Of a stretch of 64,000 nucleotides of DNA, positions 40,156-49,431 are shown one piece after another. The number at the start of each line of letters is the position of its first letter. Within the stretch, counting starts at the first letter, position 1. A program made the translations under genes and the position numbers. The DNA lies in assembly GCA_902594605.1 (NCBI GenBank), contig CACJMR010000002.1, positions 1 through 64,000 on the forward strand, written 5' to 3'. The notes below the pieces were generated by a model. The model was given only the letters and a program-made list of their open reading frames with translations. It was not told the DNA's origin and searched no databases. This DNA comes from an uncultured Pelagibacteraceae bacterium. Its GTDB lineage: Bacteria > Pseudomonadota > Alphaproteobacteria > Pelagibacterales > Pelagibacteraceae.

Positions 40156-40485
40156 ATGTTTAAAAAAATAATGTTAACATTAGGTTTTCTTTTATTTAGT
40201 ACTAATTTGTTTGCAGCTCAAACTCAGATCGCACAAGTAAATGGTATGATGTGTATTAAGTGTCAAAAGATGGTTACTGAAGCATTACAAAAGGCTTGTC
40301 CTGATGCTACAGTAAAAGTTTCTTGGCCAGAAGGTGTTGCTGTATCTTCTTTCGCTGATAAATCAAATTTATCTGAGGATGAATATAAAAATGCAATTTT
40401 AGGAACTGGATTTGAAGTAGTTAAAGTAATTAGTGTTGATGGCATAATTACAGATGCTGAGGAAGCAAGAAAACTTGTAGATTAA
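40156..40485 (+). CDS. Exported heavy-metal-associated (HMA)-like domain protein
   Basis: Signal peptide ...LFAAQTQIAQVNGMMCIKCQKMVTEAL, GFEVVKVISVDG ferredoxin-like HMA pattern. Confidence 0.75.
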   Translation: MFKKIMLTLGFLLFSTNLFAAQTQIAQVNGMMCIKCQKMVTEALQKACPDATVKVSWPEGVAVSSFADKSNLSEDEYKNAILGTGFEVVKVISVDGIITDAEEARKLVD

Positions 40486-40493
40486 AAAATTTT

Positions 40494-42731
40494 ATGACTG
40501 TAGCTGAACTCCAAATTTTGGTTGATAAGCTACAGTCTAAAATAAGTCAGTTAGAGCTCACAAGTAAAGGAGCAATTAAAGCAACAGAGTTTAGACTTGA
40601 GGCAGTACTTCAAGCAAATTTGGATACTTTTTGGTTACTAATTTGTGCCATTTTAGTTTTCCTGATGCAGGCTGGATTTATGTGTCTAGAATCTGGTTTA
40701 TCAAGAAATAAAAATAGTATTAACGTAGCATTAAAAAATATTACAGATTTTGGAATAGCTGTAGTTACCTTTTGGGCTTTTGGTTTTGCATTGATGTATG
40801 GAACCAGTGTTATGGGTTTGTTTGGAAATAAGTTTTATTTTTTCACGACAAAAGTTGCTGGTTATCAAACATATTTTGTATTTCAGGCAATGTTCGTTGC
40901 AACAGCAGCAACGATCATATCAGGAGCTGTTGCTGAAAGACTTAGGTTTTTTTCATATGTAATAATTACTTTTGTAACTTCGGGAATTTTATATCCAATA
41001 GTAGGTCATTGGGCTTGGGCTTTTGATTTTACTGATCCAACAGTTAAATTTGGATGGCTAGGCAAGATGGGTTATTTGGATTTTGCAGGAGCTTCCGTTG
41101 TTCATTCAGTTGGAGGCTGGGTAGCATTAGCGATATTACTTATTATTGGAAGTAGAACAGGCAGATTTAGAAAAGATAAAGATAAAAAATTGTTTCAAGG
41201 AAGCAATACTCCAATAGCTGCTCTTGGTGCTTTAATTTTATGGTTTGGTTGGTTTGGATTTAATGGAGGTGCTAATGGAGCAATGGATTTAAAAATTCCA
41301 TTAATATTAATAAATACATTTTTATCAGCATCATTTGGTTTAATTTTTTCTAGTGCAATGGGAATAATTGTAATGAAAAAACCAGAGCCATTATTTATGA
41401 TCACTGGTCCATTAGCTGGTTTAGTTTCGATTACTGCAAGTTGTGCTTATGTTAATCCATCGGAAGCAATATACATTGGAGCAATTGGAGGAATTTTATC
41501 AGGCTCCACAATTATTTTATTAGAAAAATTAAAAATCGATGATGTTGTTAGCGCTATACCTGTTCACTTAGTAGGAGGTATATGGGGAACTTTATCAGTC
41601 GCTATATTTGGCGATTTTGAAATGATGGGACTAGATAAGACAAGATTAGAGCAATTAACAATTCAGATTATAGGAACATTTAGCATTGGTGGATTTTGTT
41701 TTTTTGCGTCATTCATAATTTTTAAATCTATAAATTATATTTATCCACTTCGTGTTGGTAAAATCCAAGAGGAGCTTGGTTTAAATATATCAGAACATAA
41801 CGCATCAACAGATACTCATGAATTACTCGAAGTGTTAACTAATCAAGCTAAAACTGAGGATTACTCATTAAGAGCGCCTCAAGATCCATTCACAGATAGT
41901 GGGATTATTGGCACTCAATACAATTTTTTAATGAACAAATTGGAACAAAGTGAAAAACAAAAAAATAAATGGAAAAATAGAGTTTCATCTGAAATTAAAC
42001 TAGCCATGAATGTGCAAAAACGTTTAATGCCAAATAGAGATTTGTCTAATTATCCAATTTATGGACTAAATATTCCTGCTAGAGAAATTTCGGGAGATTT
42101 TTACGATTTTTATTTACATGATGATCTTGTTTATTTCACACTATCAGATGTTTCTGGCAAAGGAGTAAATGCCGGTATGGTTATGGCTAAGGCTATTACT
42201 TTATTTAAAATTTTTTCACGATTAAAATTTAAACCTAATGAAATCTTACTTGAAATGAATAATGATTTAAAAGAAACTAATCCCCCCGGTACATTTGTTA
42301 CATCAATAGTGGGTTGTTATAATATCAAAACTGATATTGTCGAAATAGCAAATGCAGGTCATCAACCTGCTTTGTTGAGAAAAGGAAAAGAATTTGTTGA
42401 GTACTCATCTTCTTCTACTCCTCTTGCAATAGTTAAACACAAAGATGAAAGTGTATATAAGCTAGATACTTTCAAATTAGATGGAGGGAGAATTTATTGT
42501 TTTACGGATGGTTTTTCAGAATGTATGGACGAAAATAAAAATGAAATAGGTATTGATGGAGTTAAAAAACTTTTACTTAATCATCAAAACTCTTCTTTAC
42601 AAAAAGAACTTGAAAATTCTACTGAGGAAATAAGAGTTAAAAGTCTTAAAAAAGACTATAAAGAAACTGGAATTAAAGATAATAATGACATCTTAGATGA
42701 CGATTTAACTATCATTGGAATTGGACATTAA
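40494..42731 (+). CDS. Second ammonium transporter-SpoIIE/PP2C phosphatase fusion, with N-terminal extension
   Basis: Amt: QAGFMCLESGLSRNKNSINVALKN, LDFAGASVVHSVGGW, AIPVHLVGGIWGTLSVAIF; phosphatase: SGDFYDF, SDVSGKG, NAGHQPAL, FTDGFSE, DDDLTIIGI. Confidence 0.95.
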   Translation: MTVAELQILVDKLQSKISQLELTSKGAIKATEFRLEAVLQANLDTFWLLICAILVFLMQAGFMCLESGLSRNKNSINVALKNITDFGIAVVTFWAFGFALMYGTSVMGLFGNKFYFFTTKVAGYQTYFVFQAMFVATAATIISGAVAERLRFFSYVIITFVTSGILYPIVGHWAWAFDFTDPTVKFGWLGKMGYLDFAGASVVHSVGGWVALAILLIIGSRTGRFRKDKDKKLFQGSNTPIAALGALILWFGWFGFNGGANGAMDLKIPLILINTFLSASFGLIFSSAMGIIVMKKPEPLFMITGPLAGLVSITASCAYVNPSEAIYIGAIGGILSGSTIILLEKLKIDDVVSAIPVHLVGGIWGTLSVAIFGDFEMMGLDKTRLEQLTIQIIGTFSIGGFCFFASFIIFKSINYIYPLRVGKIQEELGLNISEHNASTDTHELLEVLTNQAKTEDYSLRAPQDPFTDSGIIGTQYNFLMNKLEQSEKQKNKWKNRVSSEIKLAMNVQKRLMPNRDLSNYPIYGLNIPAREISGDFYDFYLHDDLVYFTLSDVSGKGVNAGMVMAKAITLFKIFSRLKFKPNEILLEMNNDLKETNPPGTFVTSIVGCYNIKTDIVEIANAGHQPALLRKGKEFVEYSSSSTPLAIVKHKDESVYKLDTFKLDGGRIYCFTDGFSECMDENKNEIGIDGVKKLLLNHQNSSLQKELENSTEEIRVKSLKKDYKETGIKDNNDILDDDLTIIGIGH

Positions 42732-42803
42732 GGATTAATTTTTTTAAAAAAATATCAAAAATTGAAAAAATACTATTTTTGACTAAATATCGCATGAAGA
42801 TTA

Positions 42804-42817
42804 CCCATTTTGGACAT
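42804..42817 (+). promoter_or_regulatory. Recurrent intergenic motif variant CCCATTTTGGACAT
   Basis: Upstream of 42861 ORF; matches the CCCATTTTG core. Confidence 0.35.
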
Positions 42818-42860
42818 TAGAAATATTTATTAATTTTCTGATGCATGATTAATTAAGCTT

Positions 42861-43133
42861 ATGAGTACAGAAAGCTTAAAGAGAACATCTGATCCTATTG
42901 AGAACCCCTCTCAACATTCTGAAAGTAATAATGTCGTGGAATTGGATGTTCTTAAACATAAATCTGATGTTCTTAGAGCTCCAGCAAAAATCAGAGAAGT
43001 ATCTAAAAGAGTGAATATAGAGATTTTAAAACAAAGGCTTTACGAAGAAAAAAAAAAAGAGAAGGTAAAAAGAACAATTATTCTATCTTCAGTCATTGTT
43101 TCTTTGGGTGCTCTAACGATGTTAACTTATTAA
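42861..43133 (+). CDS. Small protein with charged N-terminal region and C-terminal TM, 90 aa
   Basis: Intact ORF; NIEILKQRLYEEKKKEKVKR then hydrophobic C-terminus. Confidence 0.65.
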   Translation: MSTESLKRTSDPIENPSQHSESNNVVELDVLKHKSDVLRAPAKIREVSKRVNIEILKQRLYEEKKKEKVKRTIILSSVIVSLGALTMLTY

Positions 43134-44126
43134 GTTTTCTAAATCTTTCTTTATTATATCCGGTATAGAAATTTCTTTTTTTGAGTTATTTTTATACCGG
43201 TTAAATTTGTTTTGTCCTGGATACATTATTTCTTTAACTCCTTTAATCTTAGGAAGTTTTTTTATTGTTTTAATATTATCTCTAATTCGTTGATTATAAT
43301 TTTTTTGAAATAAATTTGCCTTAAAAGTAATAAACAAATGTCCAATATTTTGTGGACCTGAAAAATCATCAAATGGATCTTTAACTCTTCCTGCATGATT
43401 TCCTCCTGTTAAAACTCCACTTAATATATCTACCATCCAAGCAAGTCCCGAACCTCTAAAACCTGCAATTGGTAATTGAACTCCCGCTAAAGCTTTTTTT
43501 GCATCTGTAGTTGGTTTACCAAATTTATCTAAAGCAACTCCCGCAGGAATTGATTGATTGTTTCTCGCAGCAACTCTAATTTTTCCTCTATTAATCATTG
43601 AGATTGATGTATCTAAAATGAATGGAATTTTAGAACCAGTAGGGGACCCAAAACAAATTGGATTTGTTCCAAATAAAGTTTTTAATGCACCATGCGGAGC
43701 AACTGCTGGAGGAGCATTAGTGTAGATCATTGTAATTAAATTTTTCTTTACAGCTTGTTCAGCGTAGTAACCAGATAAACCATAGTGACCACTATTTTTA
43801 ACTGCCACCATACCTATTCCAGTTTTTTGTGCATGTTTAATTGCAGTTTTAATCCCTAAATCAGCTGCAACAAAACCAATACTGTTATTTGCATCAATAT
43901 GAGAAATTGAAGGAGAAATTTTTTTTATTTTAATTTTTGGTTTTGGATTAATTACTTTTTTTGAAATTCGATCACAGTACATCTTTAGTCTAGATAAACC
44001 ATGTCCATAAGCACCAACTAATTCTGCATTAATTAATGCATTAGTAGAAATCAAAGCATGATCTTTACTTAGACCAAATTTTTTGAATATTTTTATGACT
44101 TGTTTTTTTAAAACTGGGGTCTTCAT
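43122..44126 (-). CDS. Malate/L-lactate/sulfolactate dehydrogenase family (Ldh2-type) oxidoreductase
   Basis: VKNSGHYGLSGYYAEQA, PHGALKTLFGTNPICFGSPT, GFRGSGLAWMVDILSGVLTGG. Confidence 0.85.
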   Translation of the reverse strand: MKTPVLKKQVIKIFKKFGLSKDHALISTNALINAELVGAYGHGLSRLKMYCDRISKKVINPKPKIKIKKISPSISHIDANNSIGFVAADLGIKTAIKHAQKTGIGMVAVKNSGHYGLSGYYAEQAVKKNLITMIYTNAPPAVAPHGALKTLFGTNPICFGSPTGSKIPFILDTSISMINRGKIRVAARNNQSIPAGVALDKFGKPTTDAKKALAGVQLPIAGFRGSGLAWMVDILSGVLTGGNHAGRVKDPFDDFSGPQNIGHLFITFKANLFQKNYNQRIRDNIKTIKKLPKIKGVKEIMYPGQNKFNRYKNNSKKEISIPDIIKKDLENLIS

Positions 44127-44142
44127 TTCTTCCCCTTAACAT

Positions 44143-46068
44143 TTATCCTTTTCCACGCCAAGGAATAGTTTTATCTATTATTTTTCTTAATGTAATATCG
44201 AATAAAAGACCTAGTAGACCCATAATAATTATCGTTATCCAAATAACCTCCCACTGGAAGTATTTTTTTGCAACATTTTCAACAAAACCAATACCAGTTG
44301 TACCTGCTAGAAACTCTGCAGCAACAAGCGTTCCCCAACACATACCAACAGCAACTCTAATTCCTGTAAGAATTTCAGGAAGTGAATTTGGAAAAATTAC
44401 ATGTCTTAAAATTTGTTTTTTAGTAGCTCCTAATGAGTGGGCTGCATGGATTTTTGATAGTTGTGTTCCCGACGCACCAGCTCTTGCAGAAATAATCATA
44501 ATCGACAATGAGACCATAAATAATAAAAATACTTTTCCTGAGTTATCAATTCCAAGAACTGAAATAATTAAAGGTGCCCATGCAAGAGGAGGGACCGGTC
44601 TATAAAGTTCAATTAACGGATCAAAGAAACCTTTGGCAAATCTATTTAGACCCATAAATAATCCCAATGGAACACCAATAATAATTCCAAACACTAATCC
44701 TAAAAACACCCTCATAAAAGAGTCCCAGATATGTCCGTATGGTACAGGAACTTTCAGTAGTTTAAAGTCACCTGTTGCTACTTTTAAAACATTACTTTTA
44801 AAGTTTTCTTTTACTATTCCATCTTTTGTATGAACTGGGTATTCACCAGGCAATATATCAGCTATCCAATCTGGTAAAATGAAACCTATCATTTTACTGA
44901 CATCGATCATTTCAATCCATAAAAGAGGAACATTTTTGTATCCAACACTTGGTTTTGATAGTTCCACAAATTTATTAAATGTATCAGATGGTTTAGGCAG
45001 CCATCTACCTGAACCTTGTTCAGAACAAGTTGCTCCACTTGCTACAATTGTTCCTGAAGGAAACAAAAGGATATCAATTAATCTTAATCCACCTTGTTCT
45101 TTGTTTTGCAATTCATCAAACTCTAAGATGGCTTCTTGCATTTCATTCAAAGCATTAGGAGGATAAATACTTGCAAATTCTATTCTTCTTGCAATTTTAA
45201 CTATATTTTTTGCATAGTCAGATGCTATCTCACCACTATCATCTAAACTTTTTCTATAAGCTTTAATATCATCTTTTAATTGTTGTATTGCGCTTTTGAA
45301 TAATGGATTGTGATTTCTTAATTTAAAAAATTTGTCATTTATAGAACTTAGTTCTTTTGCCGCTGCTTGAAATTTTAACCCTTTTTTAGTCTGAGGAGCA
45401 GTTGGTATCTCAATAGTATTTTCTATTGATCCACTACCAGAGTCTATTGTTACAATTCCCCAACCACCTTGTTCATCAATAAGTTTTTGTCTTTCAATTT
45501 TTTGAGCGTCTGTTTCAAAAGGATAATTTTCCTTTTGAAAATTAATACTGAGTTGCTTTATTTGCTCAGTCATTTCTTGAATTTTTATTTTGGTATCCAT
45601 TTCTATTAATTCCTCACTGGTTAAGAGAGGAATTAATTTAGAAGTTCTATCAATGTAACTTACAAGTATTATTTTTTGTTGATCATTTAGATCTGTAGAT
45701 CCTTTTATTTCAGCTGCAATCTTTATAAGATTTTTATTTTCAATTTTTATAATAGATGTACTTTTGAACTCTCTCTCTTCAATAGGAAATTGATATTTTA
45801 AACCTAATAATGATTCATTTATTTTAGCAACTTGACACAATTCGTTTGCAGATTTTGGATAAAAACCTCTTGCTATATCCCATGAATAATAAAGCCACAG
45901 TATTAATATTACACTGCTACCAACAATTACCCAGTGCGTTCCACCTTTAGATCTTTCTGGATTACCAAATACAGCATCAACTTTTTCAGTTTTAATTAAT
46001 CTTCTTCCATAAAGAATGCATCCAATAATAGACACTATAATTAGTATTGTTACAATTTGGGTTAGCAT
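44143..46068 (-). CDS. tauC: Taurine-type ABC transporter permease (TauC/SsuC-like) with ~440 aa N-terminal extension
   Basis: C-terminal RVFLGLVFGIIIGVPLGLFMGL, AAHSLGATKKQILRHVIFPNSLPEILTGIRVAVGMCWGTLVAAEFL; tauA/tauB neighbours. Confidence 0.85.
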   Translation of the reverse strand: MLTQIVTILIIVSIIGCILYGRRLIKTEKVDAVFGNPERSKGGTHWVIVGSSVILILWLYYSWDIARGFYPKSANELCQVAKINESLLGLKYQFPIEEREFKSTSIIKIENKNLIKIAAEIKGSTDLNDQQKIILVSYIDRTSKLIPLLTSEELIEMDTKIKIQEMTEQIKQLSINFQKENYPFETDAQKIERQKLIDEQGGWGIVTIDSGSGSIENTIEIPTAPQTKKGLKFQAAAKELSSINDKFFKLRNHNPLFKSAIQQLKDDIKAYRKSLDDSGEIASDYAKNIVKIARRIEFASIYPPNALNEMQEAILEFDELQNKEQGGLRLIDILLFPSGTIVASGATCSEQGSGRWLPKPSDTFNKFVELSKPSVGYKNVPLLWIEMIDVSKMIGFILPDWIADILPGEYPVHTKDGIVKENFKSNVLKVATGDFKLLKVPVPYGHIWDSFMRVFLGLVFGIIIGVPLGLFMGLNRFAKGFFDPLIELYRPVPPLAWAPLIISVLGIDNSGKVFLLFMVSLSIMIISARAGASGTQLSKIHAAHSLGATKKQILRHVIFPNSLPEILTGIRVAVGMCWGTLVAAEFLAGTTGIGFVENVAKKYFQWEVIWITIIIMGLLGLLFDITLRKIIDKTIPWRGKG

Positions 46069-46865
46069 TAATTCTCTTTTCCCATTATTTCTTCTTCCAT
46101 GTTCCAGATCATGGATAAAATTTCTTCTCTAGTAGATGAAAATTCTTTATTTTTTTTAATTTCTCTTAAATCTTGTGTAAGACCCATTTCTGCAAATGGA
46201 AGATTGTATTCTTTATGTATTCTTCCTGGTCTTGGTGCCATAACATATAATCTTTCACCAAGTAAGAGAGCCTCCTCTACGGAGTGAGTAATTAAAATAA
46301 TAGTTTTTCCAGTTTCTTTCCAAATTTTTAAAACTAAAGACTGCATCTTCTCTCTTGTTAATGCATCTAAAGCCCCTAATGGCTCGTCCATTAAAATTAA
46401 ATCAGGATCGTTTATTAAACATCTTGCAAGAGCAACTCTTTGCTGCATTCCACCTGATAATTGATATGTAGGTGTGTTACCAAAACCTTTAAGTCCAACT
46501 ATATCCAACCACTCATCAACTTTTTTAGCTGTAACCTCAGGATCTTCTTTTTTCATCCTAAGTCCGAAATTTACATTTTCAGCTACTGTTAACCATTCAA
46601 ACAAAGCACCTTGTTGAAAAACCATTCCTCTTTCAACACCAGGTCCATCAATTTCATTATTATTTAATGTAATTTTTCCTGAAGTAGGTCTTAAAAATCC
46701 AGCGGCAATATTTAATAAGGTTGTTTTTCCACAACCAGAAGGACCAAGAACAGTAAGTAACTCTCCTTTTTTTAAAGTAAAACTTACATCCTTAAGTGCA
46801 TGAACTGTTTCTCCTTTTGGAGTTTTAAAAATCATATTTAGATTTTGAGAAACAAGATCACTCAT
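46068..46865 (-). CDS. tauB: Taurine-type ABC transporter ATP-binding protein
   Basis: GPSGCGKTTLLNIAAGF, LSGGMQQRVALARCL, LILMDEPLGALDALTRE. Confidence 0.92.
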   Translation of the reverse strand: MSDLVSQNLNMIFKTPKGETVHALKDVSFTLKKGELLTVLGPSGCGKTTLLNIAAGFLRPTSGKITLNNNEIDGPGVERGMVFQQGALFEWLTVAENVNFGLRMKKEDPEVTAKKVDEWLDIVGLKGFGNTPTYQLSGGMQQRVALARCLINDPDLILMDEPLGALDALTREKMQSLVLKIWKETGKTIILITHSVEEALLLGERLYVMAPRPGRIHKEYNLPFAEMGLTQDLREIKKNKEFSSTREEILSMIWNMEEEIMGKEN

Positions 46866-46895
46866 AGTGCACTTATATTTGAAATTTTTTAAAAA

Positions 46896-46930
46896 AAATA
46901 GGCACTAATTTTTTAAATCAGTGCCTATTT
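46896..46930 (-). terminator. Hairpin plus T-run (minus strand) between tauA and tauB
   Basis: AAATAGGCACT...AGTGCCTATTT, 11-bp perfect stem, followed on minus strand by T-tract. Confidence 0.85.
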
Positions 46931-46952
46931 AAAAAGTTTTAAACCTTTAAAA

Positions 46953-47894
46953 TTATAAAGGTAAGAAACTTGTATCTACGTTTCCTTTTGGTGTTCCCAT
47001 TCCATCCAGGAAACCAGCTAGATTACCACTCTCCATAGATTTTTTAGTTTCTTCAGGAGTTAAGAATTTAAATCCATCTAAAGTACCTTTCATTTTTGAT
47101 ATTTCCATCGCAGATGCTTTAGACATAGAATTCATATCGCTTTTACCTGAATTATATCTTGCGTTAGCTTCATGAGTAACTTCAACAAAAGTCCTTACCA
47201 TACCTGGATTTTCATTCATAAACTTATTAGTTACAGAAGTAATATCTATACCTAGAATACCTCCAGCTCTAGCTTCCTCAACTGAAATTAATCTAGAACC
47301 AACTTCTGTAGCTGCTGCAATTGAATTACCACCAAATAAACATGCCATTGCAACATCACCACTTACTAAAGCTGCAGCTCCATCTTCTGGAACCATATCA
47401 ATAACAGTCATTTTGCTTGGATCGGCACCGACAATTTCCATACTTGCAGTAAAAACATAATCAGCCATAGTACCTAAAGGCACTGCAACTTTTTTACCCT
47501 CTAATTCACTAGCGTTTGCTTTTGTAATTCCAGAAGCATTAGATGTAACACATGTAGTTCCACCCATTCCGTATTCCATTGCAATATCAATCAGTTTGAT
47601 AGGTGCATTAGATTTTACAGCATTGATAAAAGGCACTAAACCTTGTGAGTAAGAAATATCAATATCTCCTGCCAACATGGCTTCTGTCATTTCCACACCA
47701 GTATTGAAGCTTGTCCACTTCACTGGGACACCTAAAGCTTTTGAATAATTTTTCTTCATCATGTCCTCTAGGTTTGGACTTGGCCATTCTAGAAAGTAAG
47801 CAACTCTAACTTCATTTGCAGCTGAATTAGCAACTGAAATTGATAGGTTAAGTGCAAAAATAGATCCTAGAATAAAACTTAGTATTTTTTTCAT
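46953..47894 (-). CDS. tauA: Taurine-type ABC transporter substrate-binding protein
   Basis: Signal peptide, EVRVAYFLEWPSPNLEDMMKKNYSKALGVPVKWTSFNTGVEMTEAMLAGDIDISYSQGLVP. Confidence 0.88.
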   Translation of the reverse strand: MKKILSFILGSIFALNLSISVANSAANEVRVAYFLEWPSPNLEDMMKKNYSKALGVPVKWTSFNTGVEMTEAMLAGDIDISYSQGLVPFINAVKSNAPIKLIDIAMEYGMGGTTCVTSNASGITKANASELEGKKVAVPLGTMADYVFTASMEIVGADPSKMTVIDMVPEDGAAALVSGDVAMACLFGGNSIAAATEVGSRLISVEEARAGGILGIDITSVTNKFMNENPGMVRTFVEVTHEANARYNSGKSDMNSMSKASAMEISKMKGTLDGFKFLTPEETKKSMESGNLAGFLDGMGTPKGNVDTSFLPL

Positions 47895-48075
47895 TTATTC
47901 CCCTATGTTTAATTAATTAAATTGTGGATATTTAAATTCAAATTGTCTCCGAAGTAAAACAAAAAAGAAAGTTTATACAATCATTGGTTGTGTCAATAAT
48001 GTGGTAGTTAATCCATTTATTTTAGTCTAAAGAGGCTTTAAGATTAAATTAAAATATTTTTAGAAAGAAATTTTT

Positions 48076-49422
48076 ATGAGCACACAAAACAAAACAGCAA
48101 TTCCAAATTCTTTAAATGAACACTGGATGCCATTTACATCTAATAAAGACTTTAAAGAGAACCCAAGATTAATTGTTGAAGCTAAGGGTGTGTATTTAAA
48201 AAACCATCAAGGTCAAACGCAGATTGATGCAAGCTCAGGTTTGTTTTGTAATCCTTTAGGGCATGGTAGAGAAGAAATAATTGAAGCAATAACAAACCAA
48301 TTAAAAACTCTGGATTATTGTCAACCTTTCCAACAAGGATTTGGTGGATCATTTGAATTAGCTACTAGAATTTCAAAACACACTCCAGGGAATTTAAATA
48401 GAATGTTTTATACTATTTGTGGGTCAACAGCTGTTGAGACTGCAATTAAAATTGCAATCGCTTATCATAGAGCAAGAGGAGACAGTCAAAGATTTAGATT
48501 TGTTGGTAGAGAAAGAGGTTACCATGGAATGAATATTGGTGCGACTTCTGTTGGAGGTATGGTTAATAACGTAAAAACTTTTGCAAGTGTTTTAATGCCA
48601 GGCGTTGTGCATATGAGACATACACATTTACCAGAACATAAATTTGTAAGTGGCCAGCCAGAAACAGGTGTTGAGTTAGCTGAAGATTTAGAAAGAATTT
48701 GTATGAACTTTGGAGCTGAAAATATTGCGGCTTGTATTGTTGAACCTATTGCAGGATCAACAGGCACATTAGTTCCGCCAAAAGGATATTTGCAAAGATT
48801 AAGAGAGATTTGTGATAAACATGGAATACTTTTAATATTTGATGAAGTAATCACTGGCTGGGGAAGAACTGGATCTCCATTTGCATCACAGGAGTATGGT
48901 GTAACCCCAGACATGATGACAATGGCAAAAGCTACTACAAACGGAATTAGTCCAATGGGTGTTGTTGCATGTAAAGAAGATATTTATGATGCTATTGCAG
49001 AAAATGCTCCCAAAGGAACTATAGAATTATTTCATGGTTATACTTATTCTGGAATACCAATTTCTGTAGCTGCTGGCTTAGCTGTACAGGATATTATTGA
49101 AAAGGATGATATTTTTAATAGAGCAAAAAATTTAGCACCTTATTTCCAAGAAGGTTTAATGTCTTTAAAAGATATTGACGTTGTTGATAACATTAGAGGA
49201 TATGGAATGATGGGTGGTATTGATATTGTTATGGACAAAAAACCAGGTGCAGCAGGATTTACTTGTTTCAAACATTGCTATGAAGCGGGTGTAAATTTTA
49301 AAGCTACTGGTGATTGTTTAATCATTGCTCCAATGTTTATTTGTGAAAAAAAACACATTGATGAGATTATAGAAAAACTTCGAACTGGAATAACAAATTA
49401 CGCAAAAAGTAAAAAGAATTAA
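48076..49422 (+). CDS. tpa: Class III aminotransferase, likely taurine-pyruvate aminotransferase
   Basis: HWMPFTSNKDFKENPRL, LIFDEVITGWGRTG, MAKATTNGISPMG PLP-Lys motif; beside tauABC and ald. Confidence 0.8.
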   Translation: MSTQNKTAIPNSLNEHWMPFTSNKDFKENPRLIVEAKGVYLKNHQGQTQIDASSGLFCNPLGHGREEIIEAITNQLKTLDYCQPFQQGFGGSFELATRISKHTPGNLNRMFYTICGSTAVETAIKIAIAYHRARGDSQRFRFVGRERGYHGMNIGATSVGGMVNNVKTFASVLMPGVVHMRHTHLPEHKFVSGQPETGVELAEDLERICMNFGAENIAACIVEPIAGSTGTLVPPKGYLQRLREICDKHGILLIFDEVITGWGRTGSPFASQEYGVTPDMMTMAKATTNGISPMGVVACKEDIYDAIAENAPKGTIELFHGYTYSGIPISVAAGLAVQDIIEKDDIFNRAKNLAPYFQEGLMSLKDIDVVDNIRGYGMMGGIDIVMDKKPGAAGFTCFKHCYEAGVNFKATGDCLIIAPMFICEKKHIDEIIEKLRTGITNYAKSKKN

Positions 49423-49431
49423 TTTTCGTTT

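Noticed and set aside
43150-43202. CCGGTATA...TATACCGG inverted repeat in the 3' end of the Ldh2-family gene
   Set aside because: Lies within coding sequence with a long AT-rich loop; no terminator or operator context.
48519-48914. 131-aa antisense ORF in the aminotransferase gene
   Set aside because: Overlaps a confident class III aminotransferase.
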